This document shows positions 8,835 to 17,124 of a stretch of DNA of 64,000 nucleotides, piece after piece. A model generated the notes under the pieces. That model ran no database searches, was not told the origin of the DNA, and worked only from the letters and a program-made list of their open reading frames with translations. The position numbers were made by a program, and so were the translations under genes. Positions within the stretch are counted from its first letter, which is position 1; each line of letters begins with the position of its first letter. Source of the stretch: Paenarthrobacter aurescens (GTDB lineage: Bacteria; Actinomycetota; Actinomycetes; Actinomycetales; Micrococcaceae); NCBI RefSeq assembly GCF_025421775.1, contig NZ_JAOEFX010000008.1, forward strand, positions 1 through 64,000, in the 5' to 3' direction.

Positions 8835-8858
8835 TTCTTTTTTTGGTGTGAGTGTGGG

Positions 8859-8904
8859 GGCCGGGTGATCGTGCTGCGTTGATGCGTGGTGTGGTTGCCC
8901 GGCC
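8859..8904. other. Hairpin between WXG100 and RHS genes
   Basis: GGCCGGG (8859-8865) pairs with CCCGGCC (8898-8904). With no T-run it may be an attenuator or an mRNA stabiliser setting relative WXG100 and toxin levels; the function is inferred. Confidence 0.35.
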
Positions 8905-8985
8905 GTTGCACTGTGTTGTTGTGGTGCGGGTTTTTGTGGGTTGTTGGGTTTTGTTCGCGTTCTTGTGCTGTGGGGGGCTGTGGTT

Positions 8986-11900
8986 GTGACCGAGTTCGTT
9001 GAGATGCCGTTGTTGCCGGATTCCGATGGTGCCCATGGTGGCCGGTTTGTGTATGGGGTTGCTGAGTCGGTGAAGGGTGCTTTTGAGTCCGCAGCGTCGC
9101 GGGTCCAGGAGCATTCGGGGTCGCGGACGCCGTTGGTGACCGGGGCGGGGGAGGATTTCCGGGGGCATTTTTCGGAGGTGTTCGCGGCGAACGCGGTGAC
9201 GGCGTCCCGGGACGCGGAGTCCTTGGCCTCGGCGTTACGCACGGTGGCCGGGTATGTGGGGACCATGATTTCCGAGGCGCGGGACGAGGATGACCGGCGT
9301 CGGCAGAACAACGAGTGGGTGCGGCGGCATAACAACCGCAACTGGCTTGAGCAGTTTGGTGACAGCCTTTGGGGTGAGGAAGCGCGTCCGAATATGGAGC
9401 CCGGGAACGCGCCGTCGTTCCCGTCCGAAGCCCCGGCGTCGGGGTCGCGGGAGACCCCTGGCCCGGGTGGCGGGTACGGGGGCGGGGTCTCCTCGGCCCG
9501 TCCGGAGTCGTTGCGGACTTTCGCTGCGGGTTCCCGTGGCCTGGATGAGGGGATTGCGTCGGTTCCGGGGTCCTTGGAGTCGGAGTTGTCTTCGTTCGCG
9601 GACCGGTGCGGGTGGGGCCGGATCGACGCCGCGGGTGTGGTGAGCGCGTTCCGGCAGTATTTGCAGGCCAATGAGGCGGATGCGGCGTGGGCTGTGGTGG
9701 TCGCGGACGCGTTCGCTGCCGCCGGTGCTGAGGGTGCGGTCTCGACCCTGTCGGACGCGGCGGTGAACGAGGCGTTGGCCGCGGCGGGGGTTTCGGGGAC
9801 CCGGACCGGGTTGGTCATTGACCCGCCCACGGCGGCCGGGGCGGTGCCCACCTCCGGGTACGCGAACGATCCGGTGAACACGGCCACGGGGAACTTCATT
9901 GAGCCGGAAACGGATCTGGGGTTCGCCGGGGCGGCCGCGGACCTGGCGGTCACAAGGATGTATAACTCCCTCGGTTCCGGCCTGGAGGGTGTGGGGGTGT
10001 TTGGTCCGGGGTGGGCTTCGGTGCTGGACCAGCACCTGGTGATCACTGATGAGGGGTGCCGGTGGGTGATGGCCGACGGGCGGGCGGTGGACTTCCCCCG
10101 CGAAGGGGCCGGCTGGGCCCGCGCCGTTGGCGAGAACTACTGGCTCACCCGCAAAGATGCCAGCACACCGTTCCTGGCGGAATTGTCCTCCTTGCCGGAG
10201 GGCACCGTTGAGGTGTTGGTCGTGACCGATAACCAGGGCGGTTGGTGGGCTTACGCCCTGTCCGGGGTGTGGCTCGGGACCGGGGCAGGGCCCGGCCGGA
10301 CCATCTCCGCCCACCGCAGTGAAGCGGTCGATGGTGGTGGGTTGGGGGCGGTTGACCGGTTGGTGCATGTGCGGGGCCGGTTTGTGAAGATCGATTACGT
10401 TGATGGTGTTGTCGGGGTGGTGCGGGGTTCGGATGGGCGCCGGGTTGAGTACGGGTACGACGCCGAGGGCCGTTTGGTCACCGTCGGCACGGAGACCGGT
10501 ACGAGGGTGTATCGGTGGAACGAGCAGGGCCTGATCGCCTCGGTGGTTTCTGCTGCGGGTGTGGTGGAAGCCGAAAACACGTATGACGAGGCCGGCCGGG
10601 TGGTTTTGCAGGTCACCCAGCATGGGCGGCGGACGAGGTTCGCGTATTTGCCGGGCCGGGTCACGGTGGTCTCCGATGAGGACGGGTCCCGGTCCAACTC
10701 GTGGGTCGCCGATGGCAAGGGCCGTTTGGTGGGGGTGTTGGACGCGGAGGACCGGCGCCAGTCCATGGCCTATGACGGGCACGGGAATCTGGTGTCTTTG
10801 ACCGAGCGTGACGGTGCGGTCACGGTCCATGGTTACGACGGCCGGGGCCGGAAGATCCGGACCGTGACCCCGGAAGGCGCTGACCTCACGTATGGGTGGG
10901 ATGAGCAGGACCGTATCACCACCTTGGTCACCGCGTCCGGGTCCGTCGTGACCTATGAGTACGCCGATGACCTGTCCCGGGACCCCTCTGTGGTGGTGGA
11001 TCCGTTGGGTGGCCGGACCGAGCTGGTGTGGCGGGACGGGCTCCTGACCCAGGTCACGGACCCGGTCGGGGTCACGATCGGGTTTGAGTACGACGAGTTC
11101 GGGGACCTGACCGGAACGTCCAACGCCGCAGGTGACACCGCGAGGATTGTGCGGGACCGGGCGGGCAGGCCGGTCACGGCGGTGAGCCCGTCGGGGGCTG
11201 AGACCCGGTTCGGTTATGACGATGCCGGGGTGTTGGTGCGTCGGGTGGATCCGGACGGGGCGGTGTGGGCTTTTGAGCACGACGCCGCGGGCCGGACCAC
11301 CGCGGTGGTTGCCCCTGATGGGGGCCGGACGGTGTTCGAGTACGCCCCCAACGGGGAGTTGGCCCGCACCACCGACCCGCTCGGCCGCAGTATCGAACGG
11401 GTTGTTGACGAGCTCGGGAACCTCACCGGCGCTGTGCTGCCGGACGGGGCGAGGTGGGGGTTCATCCACGACAACCTCTCCCGGCTCATCGCAGTGACGG
11501 ACCCGGCCGGGCATGACTGGGTGAGGGAGTACGACACGGTCGGTGCCCTCACTGCCGTGGTGGATCCGACCGGTGTCCGCACGGGCGCGGTCACCGACCG
11601 GTCCAGCGGCACCGCGTCCTTGACCGACGCGTTCGCCACGAATACCTACAGTTTTGATGAGTACGGCCGCCCCACCCGGGCCGAGTCCGCGGACGGGTCC
11701 GCGGAGCTGGTCAGCTATGACGCGGCCGGGAACCCGGTCGAGTTGGTCGATGGTGAGGGCGGGTTGACGGTCCTGGGCCGCGACGCTGCGGGGAAGATCA
11801 CCTCGATCACCTCACCCACGGGGGCGGTGACCCGGTTCGAGTACGACCACTGCGGCCGGCCGTTCCGCAGTGTTGACCCGGTCGGGGCGGTCACGGAACT

Positions 11901-14667
11901 GGCCTACGACCCCGATCAGCGCCTCACCGCCAGGAGACTGCCGACCGGGGAGGTCGAGACCTTCGCCTACGATCCCTGTGGCAGGTTGACCGCGAGGCAT
12001 ACGCCGGGGGAGGGGACGGCCCGGTATGGGTACGACAAGGTCGGGCGGCTGAGTTTTGCGCAGGATTCCTGGTACGGGACCCGCCGCTTTGAATACAACC
12101 TCGCCGGGGAGTTAGTGTCCACGACGAACGGGGTGGGTGGCCGGACCCGGTTCGAGTACGACACCCGCGGCCGCCTCACCCGCATCACCGACCCTTTGGG
12201 TGGGGTGACCACCCGCACCTATACGGCCACGGACCAGGTCGACACGGTCACGGACCCGCTGGGGAGGGTCACGACTGCGACGTATGACCCGGCGGGCCGG
12301 CAGCTCTCCCAAACGGACCCGGACGGGCACACCACCACCTGGACCTACGACACCGCGGGCCGGGAAGCGTCGACGTCGGTGGACGGTGCACTGATCGCCG
12401 CGATCGAACGTGACGTGGCCGGCCGGCGGGTGGTCATCACCGACCATACGGGTGGGGCGGGGTATGCGGTGGAGCACGAACTGTGCTTTGACCCCCGCGG
12501 CCTCCTCACCCGCCGCTCCAACGGGACCGGGACCGGGAGTCAGGTGTTGGGGTGGGAGTATGACGGTGACGGGAACCGGACCGCCTTCACCGACCCCACC
12601 GGCGCCACCACCCGATACACCCGCGACCCTGCAGGCCGGGTCACGGCCGTGTCGAACCCGTTGCTTGGGGACGCGGCCTTCACCCACGACCCCTCCGGGC
12701 GGGTCACCTCTGCGACCGCGGGCCAGTACACCCAGGAATGGACGTACCGGGACGGGGCACTTTTAGAGCACACCCGCACCCGCACCGATAACCCGGGTGT
12801 GGCTGATGTGACGCTGATCGGCCGTGAGGACGGCGGGCGGATCACCGCCCTGGCACGGGGCGGGCTAGTGACCCGGTACGGGTACGACACCGCCGGGCAA
12901 ATGGTCTCCGCCGCCACCACCACAGACAGCCACAACGCGTCGGCGTCGGCGTCGGTGTTGGGGTGGGAGTACGACGCCGGTGGGCGGCTTCTCCGCGAAA
13001 CCACCCCCACCGGGGCACGAACCTTCGCCTACGACGCCGCAGGCCAGCTACAGTCCGTGACGGAACCTGATGGTTCGGTCACCGAGTTTGTGTATGACGG
13101 GTTGGGTCGGCGGGTCCGGGTGATCGACCCGGACGGGTCCTGGACCGAATACGCCTGGGGCCCCACCGGCTACCTCACCGGAACCATCGAAAAGGATCGG
13201 GACGGGGCCGAACAATCACGGCACCGGCTCCACGTCGACGCGCTCGGTGAACTCGCCACCGTGGACGGGACACCGTTGTGGTGGGACACCGCAGCACCCG
13301 TCCCGACCCTCGCCGGTGCCAACGGCACCCAGGTGTTGTCCCTGCCCGGCGGAGTCACCGGCATCGGCGACGCGTGGACCGCGCCCGGGTGGCGTGCCGC
13401 CCGCCCCACCGACCAGTACGACCCTTGGGCCGTCCTCGGCATTCCCACCACCCCACACCCCACCCCCGGAACCACCACAACAAACGGTGCCGGGCTGGCC
13501 GGTGCCGGTGCCGGTGCTGGTGCGGGTTTGGGTGCCGGTGGTGTGTTGCCTACCGGTATCGCCCTGACGGCCGGTGGCGGGATCGACATCGCCGGGCTCG
13601 AATGGCTCGGCAAACGCGCCTACGACCCGGCCACCCGGGGCTTCCTCTCCACCGACCCTCTCGCCCCTGTCCTGGGAGCGGGCTGGGACGGGAACCCCTA
13701 CTCCTACGCCGGGAACAACCCCCTCAACACTTCTGACCCCACCGGCCTCCGTCCCCTGACAGATGCTGACCTGAAAGCCTACGACGGCTCCTCCCGCGGC
13801 GCGTTCGCAGCAGCCGGGGACTGGCTCGGAGACAACTGGGAATACGTGGTCGGTGGCCTTGCCGTGGTGGGCGGGGCGGCGTTGATGTTCGTCCCCGGTG
13901 GCCAAGTCGCGGGCATGGGATTGATGAGCTTCGGCGCTGACGTCGTCATCCAAAAAGCAACCACCGGCCAAGTCAACTGGGGCCAAGCCGCGATCTCCGG
14001 CGGTCTGGGCATGATCGGGGGCGGAGTCGGGATGATGGCGGGCAAACTCGTTAACAACCCTGTCACCCGGGTGGCCGTGGAAAACGGTGTCGAAGGGGCG
14101 ATCAGCGGAGCCGGTGGCTACCTCACCGGACCCGGGCCTCACACCCCAACCGGGTTGCTGGGCGCAACGGCCCTCGGCGGAGGAACGGGCGCACTACCCA
14201 TCGGAGGCGCCGCCAACAGAGTCGACCTCCCGGCGCCGGCAACGACCCGCCTTGGCGACCTTTCCCCTAGCCCGACCTTGCTCAATGCGTCCGAAGTACG
14301 TTTCAGTCAACGAAGTGTCACTGAACTGCAGCCGCGAATCGATAACATGGCTGCTCGCGGCTGGTCTGGCTTTGACCCTGCAGACGTTGTAATGATGAAT
14401 GATGGTCTTTACACAACCCTCGACAACAGGCGGGTACTTGCCGCCGGCTACACGGACAATCCTGTGCTAGCTAATGTGCATCACTACACGGACATCATCG
14501 AGGACCCGGTTGTAAGGGAACGTTTCCCGGCCACGCGGGGACCGAATAAAGGTCGACTCGCAGAGACCTGGGGTGAAGCCATTGAAAACAGGATTGGAAA
14601 ACAGGGCGCGGCTTTCCGTAGCACCTACCCGCAAGGGTCACCGTTCACAGGGTGGGCCGGGGATTGA
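8986..14667 (+). CDS. RHS/YD-repeat polymorphic toxin with ParB-like C-terminal domain
   Basis: Giant (1893-residue) contact-toxin-type protein. In order: an N-terminal ~130-residue helical, WXG/LXG-like region; a Pro/Gly linker; a DUF6531-type entry domain (PVNTATGNF...TRMYNSLG); about 1,000 residues of YD repeats (repeated YDxxGRL units) that should form the toxin-encasing shell; and the RHS hallmark near residue 1545-1590 (AYDPATRGFLSTDPLAP, NPYSYAGNNPLNTSDPTG). Then come a Gly-rich hydrophobic stretch and a variable C-terminal domain. The last ~130 residues (FSQRSVTELQPRI, DGLYTTLDNRRVLAA, TWGEAIENRIGKQ, YPQGSPFTGW) resemble the ParB/sulfiredoxin fold, so a nuclease or ATPase toxin is likely. 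I start at GTG 8986 (GGGGGG upstream); TTG 8941 is possible. An immunity candidate follows 21 bases downstream. Confidence 0.9.
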   Translation: MTEFVEMPLLPDSDGAHGGRFVYGVAESVKGAFESAASRVQEHSGSRTPLVTGAGEDFRGHFSEVFAANAVTASRDAESLASALRTVAGYVGTMISEARDEDDRRRQNNEWVRRHNNRNWLEQFGDSLWGEEARPNMEPGNAPSFPSEAPASGSRETPGPGGGYGGGVSSARPESLRTFAAGSRGLDEGIASVPGSLESELSSFADRCGWGRIDAAGVVSAFRQYLQANEADAAWAVVVADAFAAAGAEGAVSTLSDAAVNEALAAAGVSGTRTGLVIDPPTAAGAVPTSGYANDPVNTATGNFIEPETDLGFAGAAADLAVTRMYNSLGSGLEGVGVFGPGWASVLDQHLVITDEGCRWVMADGRAVDFPREGAGWARAVGENYWLTRKDASTPFLAELSSLPEGTVEVLVVTDNQGGWWAYALSGVWLGTGAGPGRTISAHRSEAVDGGGLGAVDRLVHVRGRFVKIDYVDGVVGVVRGSDGRRVEYGYDAEGRLVTVGTETGTRVYRWNEQGLIASVVSAAGVVEAENTYDEAGRVVLQVTQHGRRTRFAYLPGRVTVVSDEDGSRSNSWVADGKGRLVGVLDAEDRRQSMAYDGHGNLVSLTERDGAVTVHGYDGRGRKIRTVTPEGADLTYGWDEQDRITTLVTASGSVVTYEYADDLSRDPSVVVDPLGGRTELVWRDGLLTQVTDPVGVTIGFEYDEFGDLTGTSNAAGDTARIVRDRAGRPVTAVSPSGAETRFGYDDAGVLVRRVDPDGAVWAFEHDAAGRTTAVVAPDGGRTVFEYAPNGELARTTDPLGRSIERVVDELGNLTGAVLPDGARWGFIHDNLSRLIAVTDPAGHDWVREYDTVGALTAVVDPTGVRTGAVTDRSSGTASLTDAFATNTYSFDEYGRPTRAESADGSAELVSYDAAGNPVELVDGEGGLTVLGRDAAGKITSITSPTGAVTRFEYDHCGRPFRSVDPVGAVTELAYDPDQRLTARRLPTGEVETFAYDPCGRLTARHTPGEGTARYGYDKVGRLSFAQDSWYGTRRFEYNLAGELVSTTNGVGGRTRFEYDTRGRLTRITDPLGGVTTRTYTATDQVDTVTDPLGRVTTATYDPAGRQLSQTDPDGHTTTWTYDTAGREASTSVDGALIAAIERDVAGRRVVITDHTGGAGYAVEHELCFDPRGLLTRRSNGTGTGSQVLGWEYDGDGNRTAFTDPTGATTRYTRDPAGRVTAVSNPLLGDAAFTHDPSGRVTSATAGQYTQEWTYRDGALLEHTRTRTDNPGVADVTLIGREDGGRITALARGGLVTRYGYDTAGQMVSAATTTDSHNASASASVLGWEYDAGGRLLRETTPTGARTFAYDAAGQLQSVTEPDGSVTEFVYDGLGRRVRVIDPDGSWTEYAWGPTGYLTGTIEKDRDGAEQSRHRLHVDALGELATVDGTPLWWDTAAPVPTLAGANGTQVLSLPGGVTGIGDAWTAPGWRAARPTDQYDPWAVLGIPTTPHPTPGTTTTNGAGLAGAGAGAGAGLGAGGVLPTGIALTAGGGIDIAGLEWLGKRAYDPATRGFLSTDPLAPVLGAGWDGNPYSYAGNNPLNTSDPTGLRPLTDADLKAYDGSSRGAFAAAGDWLGDNWEYVVGGLAVVGGAALMFVPGGQVAGMGLMSFGADVVIQKATTGQVNWGQAAISGGLGMIGGGVGMMAGKLVNNPVTRVAVENGVEGAISGAGGYLTGPGPHTPTGLLGATALGGGTGALPIGGAANRVDLPAPATTRLGDLSPSPTLLNASEVRFSQRSVTELQPRIDNMAARGWSGFDPADVVMMNDGLYTTLDNRRVLAAGYTDNPVLANVHHYTDIIEDPVVRERFPATRGPNKGRLAETWGEAIENRIGKQGAAFRSTYPQGSPFTGWAGD

Positions 14668-14688
14668 TGACAATTAGGAGGAAAACCA

Positions 14689-15024
14689 TTGACGCAGAAT
14701 GTTGTGTTGCCTGCTCTCTATGATCGGATGATTGAGTGTGGGATGGTCGATCTGGAACCGTGGGAACTTCTACGCGGGGGAGAGCAGGGGCAGCGTATGC
14801 AGCACCTTGAGAAGGTTTTTCCGGGATGGAGCCTGGTTCCCATTGCGCGGAGGACTGACAATGATGATGTGGCCTGCTGGACTGGCGAACACGTCGTAGT
14901 TGTCGATGACTACGACGTTATGAGGGACGCAACTGGGGCGGCGGTACGTCACTCGGCAACGGAATACGCTTCAATGGATGAATGGTTGATCGCGGCAATA
15001 CGGGACTTTATTGAATTCGATTGA
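14689..15024 (+). CDS. Candidate immunity protein, copy 1
   Basis: A 111-residue acidic protein starting with TTG after a strong AGGAGGAAAA site, 21 bases behind the RHS toxin stop. The position directly downstream of a toxin gene is the standard place for the cognate immunity gene. The sequence (YDRMIECGMVDLEPWELL, DDVACWTG, VVVVDDYDVMRDATG, MDEWLIAAIRDFIEFD) has the look of SMI1/KNR4 (SUKH)-type immunity proteins, but that assignment is tentative. A second copy at 16731 is 87/111 identical, including the same start codon and ribosome site, so a duplication is certain. Confidence 0.75.
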   Translation: MTQNVVLPALYDRMIECGMVDLEPWELLRGGEQGQRMQHLEKVFPGWSLVPIARRTDNDDVACWTGEHVVVVDDYDVMRDATGAAVRHSATEYASMDEWLIAAIRDFIEFD

Positions 15025-15151
15025 ACTGCCCGTTCACCATAGACAGCCTGCCTGTGTCACAGGTGAACCACCCAAACCCGACCCTACGATCGGGAGGATC
15101 CAAACGAGGGCCGGCGGACATAGTTACTGCAATCGTGGACTCGGAGTAAAG

Positions 15152-15718
15152 ATGAACAGTCGACCAAGCCCGTCAGAAATCAGCCGCGTGTTGTCCCATG
15201 CCCTCCGTCATGCACCGGGAGAGTATTCCTTGGTGCTGGATCCGGAAGGATGGGTCTCGGTAAGCGAGCTACTTGATGCCCTGCGCGGGCTAGGGCATGG
15301 ATGGGAATCTCTCGATGAGAAAACACTCCATGAGGTGCTGGAAGCCGCGGAGAAGAAGCGTCACCAGATGGTGGATGGCCAGATACGAGCACTGCATGGC
15401 CACTCTGTTCCCGTGGCTGCATCGCAGGATCCGAGTCAGCCACCGCAGGTCCTTTTCCATGGGACGGCGCCCGCCAGTGTTCCTCTGATCAAAGCGTCCG
15501 GAATCTTACCTATGCAACGGCTATATGTTCATCTGGCAGAGACAGTCGAACAAGCCACAGCAGTTGGCAAGAGGAAGGACAAGCATCCCGTAGTCCTCAC
15601 GATTGCAACAGAGGTTGCCCAATCGCTGGGGGTCGTCTTCTACCGGGCTGATTCAGCAATTTGGCTGGCTGACTCAATACCAGCTGCCGCGGTAGGGATA
15701 CTAATCGCCAATGAATAG
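15152..15718 (+). CDS. kptA: KptA/Tpt1-family RNA 2'-phosphotransferase
   Basis: KptA/Tpt1 enzymes use NAD+ to remove a 2'-phosphate from RNA splice or repair junctions, releasing ADP-ribose 1'',2''-cyclic phosphate. The 188 residues show the N-terminal winged-helix part (ISRVLSHALRHAPGEY, LDPEGWVSVSELL) and the catalytic ADP-ribosyltransferase-like half (VLFHGTAPASVPLI, GILPMQRLYVHL, AVGKRK, FYRADSAIWLADSIP). I start at ATG 15152, with GGAG 6 bases upstream, rather than the 47-residue-longer frame beginning inside the immunity gene. It lies between the two immunity copies, where a link to RNA damage by a toxin is conceivable but unproven. Confidence 0.88.
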   Translation: MNSRPSPSEISRVLSHALRHAPGEYSLVLDPEGWVSVSELLDALRGLGHGWESLDEKTLHEVLEAAEKKRHQMVDGQIRALHGHSVPVAASQDPSQPPQVLFHGTAPASVPLIKASGILPMQRLYVHLAETVEQATAVGKRKDKHPVVLTIATEVAQSLGVVFYRADSAIWLADSIPAAAVGILIANE

Positions 15719-15825
15719 GGTGTGCATTATTTGGTTAGTGCGAGGAACGAATTGCTGCGTAGCGGATGAGGCACCTCTTGTGCCCACAACTCCGCTCCGC
15801 CACAGGAGAGTCTGAGGTCGCGAGT

Positions 15826-15985
15826 GAGGGCCTTCGGGCGACGTTCAAGCTACCTGCCGTTGTTCAGCGCGTTGCTGTGGAGGGTCTTCTGGTTGAAGTC
15901 TTGGTGGGACTCAAGCTCCGTGCGGAACTCCTCCCTAGGCGTCTGCTCAATTTGTAGATTGGCGTGCCCGGGCCCAGCCAAGTTG
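15826..15985 (-). pseudogene. Decayed copy of the 3' end of the DUF885 gene
   Basis: On the minus strand this stretch aligns along its length with the 3' end of the intact DUF885 gene (17125-17300). Reading frames recover LGW, then YKLSRRL (intact YKVGQRL), then EEFRTELESHQDF and KTLHSNALN against EQIRAELESREGF and KSFHSKALN, with 13 of 24 residues identical in the last block. At least two frameshifts and a TAG stop interrupt it. It is a remnant left when the immunity-gene/DUF885 junction was duplicated or displaced. The bases from here to 16191 hold no other recognisable gene. Confidence 0.8.
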
Positions 15986-16256
15986 GCGGACAATTCCACT
16001 AGGGAGCAGTTTGCTTCCAATATTGAGAATAGATACTTAGCGGCAGGCCGCGTTACTTACGAAATCGCAAAAGCTTCGGTCCGCGCGACGATACAATCGT
16101 TATAAGAACCCCGAAGGCTGGCGATGGTGGGCACATTCTTCAGGCCAGATGAGGGAAACCAATATTTTATTTCGAGTTCTTAAGGTGGGTAATGCGCTGG
16201 ATTCTTGAAGAGCCAGGATATGAGGTCGAAGACCGTCGCGAGGAGGTGCTGCAGGA

Positions 16257-16673
16257 GTGCCCCCGGGCCATTTCCTCATCGGAACATCTCCTCAGACTAT
16301 TGTTGCTCTCGCAAACTGCCTGAATGAAGCATCGGCAACTGCCGTGGACCGGGCCAGGTTTGCTGTCGCAAGGGATGCGCTTCGACGCGTTCAGGAGCAG
16401 GCAGGTCCGTTCTGGATGGAGAACCCACACGGATCTTTCAGTTCCGAGAAACCACTGATGTGGCGTTCACTGGAACTGCACGGAAAAGAACTCATCGATC
16501 TCTTCGACTGCTATGGGGAAGGCTGGTTTCCGGTAGCTGTCGACGACGGAGAAACTGATGTCTTACGAACGGCCATATCGGCAGTGTTGCGGACCATTGA
16601 TAATGAGGAACTTGTCTCGCGCGTCGACGCTACGGAAACTCAGTTGAGGGAGCTCCTTCACCATATGAAATGA
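16257..16673 (+). CDS. Hypothetical protein, probably 5'-frameshifted
   Basis: A 138-residue frame starting at GTG 16257 behind GAGGAGG. No family is recognised. It contains amphipathic helices (DRARFAVARDALRRV) and a WFPVAVDDGETDVLRT segment. In another frame an ATG at 16192 with its own AAGGTGGG site encodes about 22 acidic residues (MRWILEEPGYEVEDRREEVL, then QEC) running straight into this ORF. One extra C in the C5 run at 16260-16264 would fuse them into a 161-residue protein. So it is either a frameshifted gene, a phase-variable one, or a sequencing error. Its position between immunity genes suggests an orphan immunity or toxin-island gene. Confidence 0.5.
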   Translation: MPPGHFLIGTSPQTIVALANCLNEASATAVDRARFAVARDALRRVQEQAGPFWMENPHGSFSSEKPLMWRSLELHGKELIDLFDCYGEGWFPVAVDDGETDVLRTAISAVLRTIDNEELVSRVDATETQLRELLHHMK

Positions 16674-16730
16674 ATTGTAGAATCTGTTCGAGAATTCAGA
16701 TGTGCTCGACTGCCGCTCGGAGGAAAACCA

Positions 16731-17066
16731 TTGACGCAGAATCTTGCATTGCCGGGTCTCTATGACCGCATGATCGAGCGAGGCATGGTGGATCTGGAAC
16801 CTTGGGAACTTCTACGAGGAGCCCAGCAGGCGCAGCGAATGAAACACACAGACGAGGTTTTCCCTGGCTGGAACCTGATTCCTTTTGCCTGCAGGTCCGA
16901 TAACGATGATGTGGCCTGCTGGACCGGAAAGAACGTCGTGGTCGTCGATGACTACGACGTGATGCGGGACGCAACTGGGGCGGTCGTACGCCACCAGGCA
17001 GCGGAATACCACTCGATGGATGAGTGGCTGATTGCGGCAGTACGGGATTTCATGGAGTTTGACTGA
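16731..17066 (+). CDS. Candidate immunity protein, copy 2
   Basis: A 111-residue paralogue of the protein at 14689, 78% identical (87/111). The TTG start and GGAGGAAAACCA leader are conserved. Changes cluster in residues 31-56 and 84-93, while the CWTG...VVVVDDYDVMRDATG core is untouched. No toxin gene precedes it now, so it is an orphan immunity gene that may protect against a related toxin variant. It faces the DUF885 gene convergently across a shared hairpin. Confidence 0.7.
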   Translation: MTQNLALPGLYDRMIERGMVDLEPWELLRGAQQAQRMKHTDEVFPGWNLIPFACRSDNDDVACWTGKNVVVVDDYDVMRDATGAVVRHQAAEYHSMDEWLIAAVRDFMEFD

Positions 17067-17084
17067 ACCAGCGTCGCGGCACAC

Positions 17085-17117
17085 CGAGTGCCCCCAGCCT
17101 CTGGCCGGAGGCACTCG
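17085..17117. terminator. Bidirectional hairpin between immunity copy 2 and DUF885
   Basis: CGAGTGCC (17085-17092) pairs with GGCACTCG (17110-17117) in the 58 bases between two convergent genes. There is no long T-run, so strength is uncertain. Confidence 0.5.
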
Positions 17118-17124
17118 AGCCGAG

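Noticed and set aside
9235..11514. 759-codon open frame antisense to the RHS toxin gene
   Set aside because: It is a shadow of the high-GC third positions of the YD repeats. Its product is Pro/Arg/His-rich with no fold signature and no ribosome site, while the sense strand has a clear RHS protein.
10450..13100. Regular repeats that could be mistaken for a CRISPR or minisatellite array
   Set aside because: The spacing is irregular, the repeats are in frame and diverged, and they encode YDxxGRL motifs.
15766..15957. Plus-strand small ORF in the gap after kptA
   Set aside because: It lies antisense on the decayed DUF885 fragment, which explains the open frame.
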